A DNA stretch of 20,319 nt from assembly GCA_963521545.1 (NCBI GenBank), contig CAUQVP010000023.1, forward strand, positions 1 to 20,319, given 5' to 3'. Shown piece by piece: positions 8,033 through 14,898 of the stretch. The notes beneath the pieces were generated by a model. The model saw only the letters and a list, made by a program, of their open reading frames with translations, did no database searches and was not told the DNA's origin. Each line of letters starts with the position of its first letter. Within the stretch, counting starts at the first letter, position 1. Both the position numbers and the translations under genes were made by a program. The stretch comes from JABCPE02 sp963521545. GTDB taxonomy: Bacteria; Bacteroidota; Bacteroidia; Flavobacteriales; Weeksellaceae.

Positions 8033-10642
8033 ATGGCAATTCCTGATAAATACAATCCACAAGAAACGGAACAAAAATGGTACAGTTACTGGCTGGAAAA
8101 CAAATTTTTCCACTCTGAACCGAATGACAAACCGCCTTACACCATTGTCATTCCGCCGCCCAATGTTACAGGGATTCTACACATGGGACACATGCTTAAT
8201 AACACCATTCAGGATGTTTTGGTAAGAAGAGCCAGAATGAAAGGCTTCAATGCCTGCTGGGTGCCAGGGACAGACCACGCATCCATCGCTACAGAGGCGA
8301 AGGTGGTTGCTAAGCTGAAAGAACAGGGCATTAGCAAATCTGATATTACCCGAGAGGAATTCCTAAAACACGCTTGGGACTGGACGAATCAGTATGGCGG
8401 AACTATCCTAGAACAGCTTAAAAAACTGGGCTGCTCTTGCGACTGGGACAGAACTCGTTTCACATTGGAGGACAAGCTCTCTCAGCAGGTGATAAAATCC
8501 TTTGTTGATTTGTATAACAAAGGGCTGATTTACCGTGGTTACAGAATGGTAAACTGGGATCCAGAGGCGAAAACTAACATTTCTGATGAGGAAGTGATTT
8601 TCAAGGAGCAAAATGGAAAATTATATTTCTTAAAATACCAAATAGAAGGCTCAGAGGAGTTCCTTACCGTGGCTACCACTCGTCCAGAAACTATTTTTGG
8701 TGATGTGGCTATTTGTATCAATCCTAATGATGAGAGATACGCCCATCTGAAAGGGAAAAAAGCCATTGTTCCGATTGTAAATCGCGCCGTTCCGATTATT
8801 GAGGATGATTATGTGGATATAGAATTTGGGACAGGAGCCTTGAAAATTACTCCTGCTCACGATGTCAATGACTATGAAATCGGACAGAAATACAGCCTTC
8901 CGATGCTTGATATCTTGGATGATGATGCTAACCTGAACGAGCATGGTCTGCATTATGCAGGGAAAAATCGTTTTGAGGTAAGAAAAGCCATTGCCAAAGA
9001 ATTAGAAGAAAAAAATCTTTTGTTAAAAGCCGAAGATTATGTAAATAAAGTAGGAACTTCCGAGAGAACAGGAGCTGTGATAGAGCCAAAAATATCACAG
9101 CAGTGGTTTTTGAAAATGTCTGAAATCGCAAAACCTGCTCTGGATGTGGTGATGAATGATGAAATAAAATTCCATCCCGAGAAGTTCAAAAACACTTATA
9201 AACACTGGATGGAAAACATCCGCGACTGGAATATTTCGCGACAGCTATGGTGGGGACAGCGCATTCCAGCGTACTACTATGGCGATGGCGAAAATGATTT
9301 TGTAGTGGCTGAAAACATCGATGAAGCCCTAAAATTAGCCAAAGCTAAAAACCCAAATTTAGAACTTGCTGACCTTCGCCAAGATGAAGATGCTCTGGAC
9401 ACTTGGTTCTCTTCTTGGCTGTGGCCGATGTCTGTTTTTGATGGGCTTTTAGACCCTGAAAATAAGGATATTAACTATTATTACCCAACGGCAGATTTGG
9501 TTACGGGGCCAGATATTATTTTCTTCTGGGTGGCTCGTATGATCATGGCAGGGCTGGAATGGAGAGGAGAAGTTCCGTTTAAAAATGTGTATTTCACAGG
9601 GATTGTAAGGGATAAACAAAGAAGAAAAATGTCCAAATCTTTGGGAAATTCACCAGACCCGTTGGAATTGATTGACAAATATGGTGCGGACAGCGTGAGA
9701 GTGGGGATTTTACTGAGTTCTGCGGCTGGAAACGATCTTCTTTTTGATGAGGATTTGATGCTGCAAGGAAGAAATTTCGCAACGAAAATATACAATGCAT
9801 TTAAGCTGACACAAAGCTGGACAAAAGAAGCAAAACCAGCAGGTGAGGCTGAAAAACAAACAATCATTTGGTTTGAAAATCAGATGAATAAAACCATCAG
9901 CGAAATCAATGACCGGTTTGAGAAATTCCGAATTTCAGATGCATTGCATTTGCTTTACAAATTGATTTGGGATGACTTCTGCTCGTGGTATTTGGAAGCG
10001 GTGAAACCTAATTTTGGTGAAAGTATTTCTCAGGAGGTTTATTACCAAACCATCAAGTTCTTTGAGGAGTTGATGAGACTTCTTCATCCGTTTATGCCGT
10101 TCCTCACGGAGGAGCTTTATCAGCATATTGCGGAGCGAAACACATCGGAAGCGCTTGTTATCGCCCAGCAGAAAAATGCAGAAAGTTTTAATGAAAATAT
10201 CATCTCTGCGTTTGATACAGCGAAAGAAATCATCTCAGGTGTGAGAAATTACCGCCAGAGCAAAGGAATTTCGCCAAGGGAAGAAGTGGAATTATTCACC
10301 AGCGAAAGCTCTTTTGCGAATGAAAATGTAATTAGAAAACTGGCAAACATTTCTCAAATTCATTATTCCGAGAAAACGGATAAGCCGAGCTTTACTTTCC
10401 TAGTGGGAGCGGTGGAAATCTCTGTTCCGCTGAGCGAAAACCTAGATTTAGGCGAAGAAAAAAAGAAAACCGAAGAAGAGTTGGCTTACCTGAAAGGATT
10501 TTTGGTTTCGGTGGAGAAAAAACTCAGCAATGAGAAATTCGTTGCCAACGCCAAGCCTGAAATTGTAGAAACTGAGCGTAAAAAACAAAAAGACACACTG
10601 GAGAAAATCGCGATTTTGGAGGAGAAGTTGAAAGGATTGTAA
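8033..10642 (+). CDS. valS: Valine--tRNA ligase
   Basis: An 869-residue class I aminoacyl-tRNA synthetase that charges tRNA-Val with valine in the cytoplasm. Residues 41-53 read PPPNVTGILHMGH and contain the HIGH signature H50-M-G-H53; the KMSKS loop is at 532-536. The editing domain carries T-T-R-P-E-T at 215-220, and a charged coiled-coil arm typical of ValRS fills the last 60 or so residues. The ATG at 8033 is preferred over an in-frame TTG at 7991. The family begins M-x-I-P-x-K-Y-x-P, and the -7 box at 8005-8012 lies after the TTG, so the TTG would precede the transcript start. The gene looks complete. It is followed after only 8 bases by the restriction endonuclease gene, which therefore may be read through from valS. 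Confidence 0.97.
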   Translation: MAIPDKYNPQETEQKWYSYWLENKFFHSEPNDKPPYTIVIPPPNVTGILHMGHMLNNTIQDVLVRRARMKGFNACWVPGTDHASIATEAKVVAKLKEQGISKSDITREEFLKHAWDWTNQYGGTILEQLKKLGCSCDWDRTRFTLEDKLSQQVIKSFVDLYNKGLIYRGYRMVNWDPEAKTNISDEEVIFKEQNGKLYFLKYQIEGSEEFLTVATTRPETIFGDVAICINPNDERYAHLKGKKAIVPIVNRAVPIIEDDYVDIEFGTGALKITPAHDVNDYEIGQKYSLPMLDILDDDANLNEHGLHYAGKNRFEVRKAIAKELEEKNLLLKAEDYVNKVGTSERTGAVIEPKISQQWFLKMSEIAKPALDVVMNDEIKFHPEKFKNTYKHWMENIRDWNISRQLWWGQRIPAYYYGDGENDFVVAENIDEALKLAKAKNPNLELADLRQDEDALDTWFSSWLWPMSVFDGLLDPENKDINYYYPTADLVTGPDIIFFWVARMIMAGLEWRGEVPFKNVYFTGIVRDKQRRKMSKSLGNSPDPLELIDKYGADSVRVGILLSSAAGNDLLFDEDLMLQGRNFATKIYNAFKLTQSWTKEAKPAGEAEKQTIIWFENQMNKTISEINDRFEKFRISDALHLLYKLIWDDFCSWYLEAVKPNFGESISQEVYYQTIKFFEELMRLLHPFMPFLTEELYQHIAERNTSEALVIAQQKNAESFNENIISAFDTAKEIISGVRNYRQSKGISPREEVELFTSESSFANENVIRKLANISQIHYSEKTDKPSFTFLVGAVEISVPLSENLDLGEEKKKTEEELAYLKGFLVSVEKKLSNEKFVANAKPEIVETERKKQKDTLEKIAILEEKLKGL

Positions 10643-10652
10643 AATAAAAAAT
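10641..10652. repeat. 12-base direct repeat flanking the R-M module (left copy)
   Basis: AAAATAAAAAAT here is identical to 12665-12676 just before tatA. The two copies bracket both R-M genes. The sequence is AT-only and low in complexity, so the match may be chance; it is listed because of its exact position at both edges of the foreign-looking segment. Confidence 0.3.
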
Positions 10653-11436
10653 GTTTAATAAAATGACAAAGTACGGATTGGAATTTATTAGTGATGAGGA
10701 TTTGTTTAAACATATAGAGGAAACGGTAAGAAAATATCGTTTTAAGATTGATTTTAAGAAATTAAATGAAAATATTCTAGACCCTATTAAATTAACTTTT
10801 GATTCTGCTGTTTATGAGGGAGGATTTTCTAATGAAAGTTTAGAAAGAATTTTAGAAAATGAAGTGATAAGACAATTAGATAAATCTAATACAAATCATA
10901 TTGGGTATTTTCATCAAAATATTTTTAAGTATATAGGAAAAAATAAGGGGTGGAAAGTTCCAAAAGAAGGATTTGATATAGAAAATGAAGAGCTAAATAT
11001 TTTTGTAGAGATGAAAAATAAACATAATACTATGAATAGTTCTTCTTCTGCTAAGACTTATATGAGAATGCAGGATAAAATTTTAAAAAATCGTAATGCT
11101 ACTTGTCTTCTTGTAGAAGTTATTGCTAAAACAAGTCAAAATATAGAATGGGTTTGTAGTTTGGATAAACAAAAAGTAAAAAATCCATCTATTCGTAGAG
11201 TATCAATTGATAAATTTTATGAGATTGTTACTGGAAAACAAAATTCTTTTTCAGAATTATGTGGGATACTGCCTATTGTTATTAGAGATGTTTTAAAAGA
11301 AAATAAAAACCAAATAATTGAAAATAATGTTATTGCTGATTTGAAAAATGATGGAGTGGAGAATATTCTACAAAAATTATATATAGTTACTTTTAAAAAA
11401 TATCAAGGATTTGAGGATTTTATTTTGAATTTTTGA
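10651..11436 (+). CDS. Type II restriction endonuclease, Eco47II family (predicted GGNCC)
   Basis: A 261-residue type IIP endonuclease. The core reads GYFHQNIFKYIG, then G-W-K-V-P-K-E-G-F-D, then F-V-E-M-K-N-K-H-N-T-M-N-S-S-S-S and K-T-Y-M-R-M-Q. I recognise these as the conserved segments of the Eco47II/Sau96I-type family, which cuts GGNCC. The PD-(D/E)xK catalytic set is visible as D109, E120 and K122. Two Met starts are possible (10651 and 10663); the first is kept, with the second 12 bases later also plausible. There is no Shine-Dalgarno. The stop lies 4 bases before the methylase start, so the two genes are coupled. Composition is visibly AT-richer than valS: a spot count gives 17 G+C in 60 at 10681-10740 against 23 in 60 at 10441-10500. 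The gene shows no disruption. Specificity is inferred from family. Confidence 0.9.
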   Translation: MFNKMTKYGLEFISDEDLFKHIEETVRKYRFKIDFKKLNENILDPIKLTFDSAVYEGGFSNESLERILENEVIRQLDKSNTNHIGYFHQNIFKYIGKNKGWKVPKEGFDIENEELNIFVEMKNKHNTMNSSSSAKTYMRMQDKILKNRNATCLLVEVIAKTSQNIEWVCSLDKQKVKNPSIRRVSIDKFYEIVTGKQNSFSELCGILPIVIRDVLKENKNQIIENNVIADLKNDGVENILQKLYIVTFKKYQGFEDFILNF

Positions 11437-11440
11437 GAAA

Positions 11441-12508
11441 ATGATAGATTTATTTAGTCAATCTAATTGGGAAGAAGAATTACTTGTAACACCAAAAAGA
11501 GATCTAAAAAGTATAGAACTTTTTGCTGGTGCAGGAGGGTTAGCTTTGGGGTTGGAGAAAGCAGGATTTAATACTATTCTATTGAATGAAAAGGATAAAT
11601 ATGCCTGTGAAACATTAAGATTTAATAGACCTAATTGGAATGTGTTAGAAGATGATATATGTAATATAAATTTTTCTGAATACAAAGATGGAATTGACTT
11701 ATTATCAGGTGGTTTTCCCTGTCAAGCTTTTTCTTATGCAGGTAAAGGGGAAGGGTTTAATGATATTCGAGGAACAATGTTTTTTCAATTTGCACGAGCA
11801 ATTGAAGAGGTTCAACCTAAAATGATTTTAGGTGAAAATGTTCGAGGTATACTTAACCACGATAAAGGAAGAACAATTGATACAATACAGAAAACATTAA
11901 AAAAATTAGGGTACACTTTAATGTCTCCTAAAGTATTACATGCTGTAAAATATCAAGTTCCCCAAAAAAGAGAGAGAGTAATTATAATAGGGGTAAGAAA
12001 TGATTTAGTGGATAAAATTCGATTTGAGTTCCCTTTGCCATACCATAGAGATATGACAATGAAAGATGCTTTGAAATCAGGGGTTCTTTACGAGACTGAT
12101 GTTCCTGATTCAGAAGGACAAAAATATCCAGAACATAAAAGGAAGGTATTAAGTATGGTTCCTCCTGGTGGTTGTTGGAGAGATTTGCCAGATGATGTAG
12201 CTAGAGATTATATGAAAGGAAGCTATTTTTTGGGAGGAGGAAAAACAGGAATGGCTAGAAGATTAAGTTGGAATGAACCTAGTCTTACACTTACTTGTTC
12301 ACCTGCTCAGAGTCAAACTGAAAGATGTCATCCAGATGAAGATAGACCTTTGACTATTAGAGAATATGCTCGTATCCAAACTTTTCCTGATGATTGGATG
12401 TTTCAAGGTTCTATTACCAATCAATATAAACAAATTGGAAATGCAGTACCAGTTAATTTAGCATATGCAATAGGGAGAAGTTTAGTAAGAGCTTTAAATC
12501 AATATTAA
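11441..12508 (+). CDS. DNA (cytosine-5-)-methyltransferase of the Eco47II-type R-M system
   Basis: A 355-residue m5C methylase protecting the host from the adjacent nuclease. The ordered motifs are all present: motif I F28-A-G-A-G-G (SAM binding), motif IV G-F-P-C with catalytic C94, motif VI E-N-V (132-134), motif VIII Q-K-R-E-R (175-179), motif IX R-P-L-T-I-R-E-Y-A-R (302-311), and motif X G-N-A-V-P-V-N-L (333-340). The target-recognition region between VIII and IX contains P-P-G-G-C-W-R-D-L-P and S-Y-F-L-G-G-G-K-T-G-M-A-R-R, which I associate with GGNCC methylases. It starts 4 bases after the nuclease stop, so it depends on the same transcript unless an internal promoter exists. Codon use is AT-rich like the nuclease. 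Specificity is inferred. Confidence 0.93.
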   Translation: MIDLFSQSNWEEELLVTPKRDLKSIELFAGAGGLALGLEKAGFNTILLNEKDKYACETLRFNRPNWNVLEDDICNINFSEYKDGIDLLSGGFPCQAFSYAGKGEGFNDIRGTMFFQFARAIEEVQPKMILGENVRGILNHDKGRTIDTIQKTLKKLGYTLMSPKVLHAVKYQVPQKRERVIIIGVRNDLVDKIRFEFPLPYHRDMTMKDALKSGVLYETDVPDSEGQKYPEHKRKVLSMVPPGGCWRDLPDDVARDYMKGSYFLGGGKTGMARRLSWNEPSLTLTCSPAQSQTERCHPDEDRPLTIREYARIQTFPDDWMFQGSITNQYKQIGNAVPVNLAYAIGRSLVRALNQY

Positions 12509-12677
12509 TAGGTTCTCTTATTAAAATAGAAATTCCTTTTAAAATTATAATAAAAGATATCATTGTAAAGATTATTATTTAGCTAATAGGTAGAAACACA
12601 AAAAAGAAATAAACAAAAATGAATAGCTCTCAAATGGGGATGTAGTTTTAGAAGTGAGTGGCTAAAAATAAAAAATT
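12509..12677. other. AT-rich gap between the R-M module and tatA
   Basis: These 169 bases hold no convincing gene. A weak 6-base-pair inverted repeat (TTAATA 12505-12510, TATTAA 12519-12524) overlaps the methylase stop and lacks a T-run. Only an 8-codon reading frame starts at 12619. A 7-of-8 -7-like box (TAGTTTTA, within 12644-12653) is the best candidate for a tatA promoter and is weak. The composition suggests part of it arrived with the R-M genes. Confidence 0.35.
12665..12676. repeat. 12-base direct repeat flanking the R-M module (right copy)
   Basis: AAAATAAAAAAT, identical to 10641-10652 immediately after the valS stop. It sits 1 base before the tatA start codon. It may be a recombination scar or may simply reflect the A-rich leaders common in this genome. 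Confidence 0.3.
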
Positions 12678-12935
12678 ATGGGAGATTTAAGTTTTGGAGA
12701 GATTTTCGTGATTTTTTTGGTCATTATGATATTTTTTGGACCAAAGAAAATTCCTCAGATAGCTCGTGAACTAGGGCAGGGGCTGAGAAAAATGCGTGGA
12801 GCAGTGGATGATATTAAGCAGGAAATCATGAAAGAAACAGAAGACAACCCTGTCTCTGAAATAAAAAATGAAATAGACAAAGTAAAGCAGGAGGCGGCCA
12901 ATCTGATGCAGGAAGAAGATAAAAAAACAAAATAA
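12678..12935 (+). CDS. tatA: Sec-independent (twin-arginine) translocase subunit TatA/TatE family
   Basis: An 85-residue inner-membrane protein of the Tat pathway, which exports folded proteins. Residues 6-19 form one hydrophobic helix, followed by the family hinge F-G-P-K-K-I-P (20-26) and an amphipathic helix I-A-R-E-L-G-Q-G-L-R-K-M-R to about residue 50. The tail is highly charged and may form a coiled coil. Length fits TatA; a TatB role cannot be excluded because Bacteroidota often carry TatA-like paralogues, and no tatC is in the window. The stop codon directly abuts the PAP2 start, so the two are almost certainly one operon. Its upstream neighbour was probably valS before the R-M insertion; that is inference. 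Confidence 0.92.
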   Translation: MGDLSFGEIFVIFLVIMIFFGPKKIPQIARELGQGLRKMRGAVDDIKQEIMKETEDNPVSEIKNEIDKVKQEAANLMQEEDKKTK

Positions 12936-13499
12936 ATGATAGAGGTAATATCGCAGGATAAGGAGATTTTTCTGTATTTGAACAATTTGGGAAGTGCAGA
13001 ATTTGATGCCTTTTGGAAGTTTGTTTCTGGAAAATGGTCTTGGATACCGCTTTATGCAGAGCTGCTGTATCTTTTGTATCGTAATTATTCTCGTAAAGAG
13101 CTGATTTATATTGTTTTAGTATTAGCTGTTTCGGTGGCTGTTTCGGATCAGATAGCCAATATTTTTAAATATGGTATAGAAAGGCTGAGACCTTGCCACG
13201 ATGCTGATTTACAACCATATATGAGAATAGTAGAATGTGGAGGGCGCTATGGATTTTATTCCAGCCATGCATCCAATACCTTTCTTTTGGCGAGTTTTCT
13301 AAGTCCGTTATTAGGGCATAGATATAGGTTTTTGCCAGTGTTTTTATTTGTTTGGGCTGGGGTAGTGAGCTATAGCAGGATTTACCTCGGGGTTCATTTT
13401 CCTTTGGATGTTCTGATGGGAACTTTTATGGGAATAGTCATTGGTAAGGCAGGAGTATATATTTTTAGAAGAATTATTCATAAAAAAAAGGAGATTTGA
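12936..13499 (+). CDS. PAP2 family phosphatase (membrane lipid phosphatase)
   Basis: A 187-residue polytopic membrane protein with about five hydrophobic segments. The acid-phosphatase signature is intact: motif 1 K78-x6-R85-P86, motif 2 Y-S-S-H with H111, and motif 3 S147-R148-x5-H154-x3-D158. Motif 2 has Y-S-S-H where the usual form is P-S-G-H. Family members dephosphorylate lipid substrates such as undecaprenyl pyrophosphate, phosphatidic acid or phosphatidylglycerol phosphate; which of these applies cannot be told from sequence. The ATG begins at the base after the tatA stop, implying translational coupling. The stop codon lies inside the loop of the bidirectional terminator at 13486-13510. 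Confidence 0.92.
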   Translation: MIEVISQDKEIFLYLNNLGSAEFDAFWKFVSGKWSWIPLYAELLYLLYRNYSRKELIYIVLVLAVSVAVSDQIANIFKYGIERLRPCHDADLQPYMRIVECGGRYGFYSSHASNTFLLASFLSPLLGHRYRFLPVFLFVWAGVVSYSRIYLGVHFPLDVLMGTFMGIVIGKAGVYIFRRIIHKKKEI

Positions 13500-13510
13500 G
13501 GTCTCCTTTT
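13486..13510. terminator. Bidirectional terminator between PAP2 and MORN genes
   Basis: AAAAGGAGA (13486-13494) pairs perfectly with TCTCCTTTT (13502-13510) around a 7-base loop. T-runs follow on the plus strand, and the A-run at 13482-13489 gives a U-run for the minus transcript. It overlaps the ends of both convergent genes. Confidence 0.8.
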
Positions 13511-14138
13511 ATTTTTTGTATTTTTTTTCGGATACTTTATTTCCATTTCTGAAGGTAACTATCTTTTCGGGCGTTCCATCCTTGGAATAATATATCCAGT
13601 CACCTATTTTTTTGAAATTAGCATCCGTAGGGCCTTTTGCGTTTATATTTCCGTTTGGATAGTATATCTCAAAAGAATCGGTAGCATTGTTATTGAGTTT
13701 GGCCTTACTCTGTATCGTTCCATTTTCATAATAAGAATGATAGTCTCCATGCATTTTGCCATCTTTATAGTTTATTTTCATTTCTACATTTCCATTTGGG
13801 AAGTAGGTGATGTATTCTCCCTCCAAAACGCTCATATGATCACGATAGACATAGTTTTCCTTTCCGCTGATTTTACCGTTTTTAGAATAATAAGTCCAAG
13901 TTTTTACTTTGAACCCTTTTTTAAAATATCCTTCGGCGCTCTTTGTTCCGTTTTCATAATAGAAAATAGCTTGTCCGTCTAGTTTTCCTTTTTTCCAGTA
14001 GCAGGCTTCTTTGGTATTTCCATTGTCATAAAACTGTTTGCAAAGTCCCTCTTGCAGCCCATCTTTGAAGCCGCAAGGTTTTTGTGCAAATAATAAATTA
14101 GCTGAAAAAACCAAGCCTATAAACAGTAATCTTTTCAT
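13509..14138 (-). CDS. Secreted MORN-repeat (YwqK-like) protein
   Basis: A 209-residue exported protein. The signal peptide is MKRLLFIGLVFSANLLFA followed by Q. The mature part is made of about eight MORN_2-type repeats of 20-24 residues with the recurrent core Y-Y-x-N-G/D-x-x-x-x-x and G-x-x-x-G-x-W/Y-x-x-Y (for example F-Y-D-N-G-N, Y-Y-E-N-G-T, Y-F-P-N-G-N, Y-Y-P-N-G-N). Database entries often label such proteins 'toxin-antitoxin system YwqK family antitoxin', but the export signal and lack of any toxin neighbour argue against that role here. MORN_2 repeats are widespread in exported Bacteroidota proteins; the function is not known. It is transcribed alone, divergent from the gene at 14245 and convergent with PAP2. 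Confidence 0.85.
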   Translation of the reverse strand: MKRLLFIGLVFSANLLFAQKPCGFKDGLQEGLCKQFYDNGNTKEACYWKKGKLDGQAIFYYENGTKSAEGYFKKGFKVKTWTYYSKNGKISGKENYVYRDHMSVLEGEYITYFPNGNVEMKINYKDGKMHGDYHSYYENGTIQSKAKLNNNATDSFEIYYPNGNINAKGPTDANFKKIGDWIYYSKDGTPEKIVTFRNGNKVSEKKYKK

Positions 14139-14158
14139 AATTTTATAGTCAATTTTAG

Positions 14159-14187
14159 TTGTGTAAATAATATTTTTATTAATTTTG
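14159..14187 (+). promoter_or_regulatory. Promoter of the 14245 gene
   Basis: TTG (14159-14161), an 18-base spacer and TAATTTTG (14180-14187) fit the Bacteroidota -33/-7 pattern. The -7 box is a perfect TAnnTTTG match and lies 57 bases before the start codon. Confidence 0.5.
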
Positions 14188-14221
14188 TTAGTCCTTTTTA
14201 TGAAGGATAATCAAAACATTG

Positions 14222-14229
14222 CAAATTTA
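14222..14229 (-). promoter_or_regulatory. Candidate -7 box TAAATTTG for the MORN-repeat gene
   Basis: The minus strand reads TAAATTTG, a perfect TAnnTTTG match 84 bases upstream of the start at 14138, without a clear -33 element. A closer but imperfect box (TAAAATTG at 14157-14150) is an alternative. Confidence 0.3.
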
Positions 14230-14244
14230 ATGAATTAAAAAAAT

Positions 14245-14862
14245 ATGAAAAAGTCTTTAATTGTAATAATTTCTTTTTTGTGTGCAGGCGAGGCGTTTTC
14301 TCAGAAAGACAGCTATTTTCCTCAGGTATTTTTTGACAAAAAACAAGCAGAATCTCAGTTGGGCTACGGAAAATCTACCATAGAAGGGGTGGCTTTTACG
14401 AGAGAAAAAAGAAATGTGCCGCTTACAATGGGCATGGTAAAAGCAAAGATGGGAAAAAAACATGTTGCCAGACCGAATACAGTCATTATGCTTTTTCCTG
14501 TTACTGAGTATTTTACTGAGTTTTATAATCTTAGAAGAAAAATAGAAAGTAGTAAAAAGCAGGTTCTGATGTCCAAAGAAGCATTTGCTGTCAGAAGGGA
14601 AGCATACACGGATGATTATGGAAGATTTAAATTTGAGAATCTGAAAGTAGGAAAATATTATATAGAAACGATAGTGGATTTCACTGCGGTGGGCAGTTAT
14701 AAAAAGCAAACGGGAACATCCACAGCGTATAATGTATACGGAACTCCGCTCTATTCTACACCGATATATGAAACATTTTTCTACGATTATGAAGACTCCC
14801 ACCGAGAAAGCAAATTCGTAGAAGTGAAAAAAGATGGACAAGTGATAGAAATAAAATTATAA
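14245..14862 (+). CDS. Secreted protein with carboxypeptidase-regulatory-like domain
   Basis: A 205-residue exported protein I cannot name. The signal peptide is MKKSLIVIISFLCAGEAFS followed by Q. A segment near residues 125-150 (T-D-D-Y-G-R-F-K-F-E-N-L-K-V-G-K-Y-Y-I-E-T) has the D-x-x-G-x-F-x-F-x-x-L-x-x-G-x-Y pattern of the transthyretin-like carboxypeptidase regulatory fold, a small extracellular beta-sandwich. An earlier beta-rich stretch (I-E-G-V-A-F-T-R, residues 43-50) probably forms the first strands of the same domain, interrupted by a basic helical insertion. There is no lipobox. A perfect -7 promoter precedes it and a long palindromic terminator follows 2 bases after the stop, so it is a single-gene unit. 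Role unknown. Confidence 0.75.
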   Translation: MKKSLIVIISFLCAGEAFSQKDSYFPQVFFDKKQAESQLGYGKSTIEGVAFTREKRNVPLTMGMVKAKMGKKHVARPNTVIMLFPVTEYFTEFYNLRRKIESSKKQVLMSKEAFAVRREAYTDDYGRFKFENLKVGKYYIETIVDFTAVGSYKKQTGTSTAYNVYGTPLYSTPIYETFFYDYEDSHRESKFVEVKKDGQVIEIKL

Positions 14863-14864
14863 GA

Positions 14865-14896
14865 AGCAAAAAGAGTGAATATTCACTCTTTTTGCT
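14865..14896. terminator. 32-base perfect palindrome, bidirectional terminator
   Basis: Bases 14865-14880 are the exact reverse complement of 14881-14896 (half-site AGCAAAAAGAGTGAAT). The A-run and T-run inside each arm make it a terminator in both directions, between the convergent 14245 gene and the ABC ATPase gene. Confidence 0.85.
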
Positions 14897-14898
14897 AT

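Noticed and set aside
11441..12508. Orphan Dcm-like regulatory methylase
   Set aside because: An intact cognate endonuclease gene lies 4 bases upstream, so it is part of a restriction-modification pair.
12619..12645. 8-codon reading frame before tatA as a leader peptide or small gene
   Set aside because: Too short, with no conserved context or attenuator-like hairpin; expected by chance in AT-rich DNA.
14257..14841. 194-codon minus-strand frame opposite the secreted 14245 gene
   Set aside because: The plus-strand gene has a signal peptide, a promoter and a terminator; the antisense frame is rich in Phe, Ile, Cys and His with no domain.
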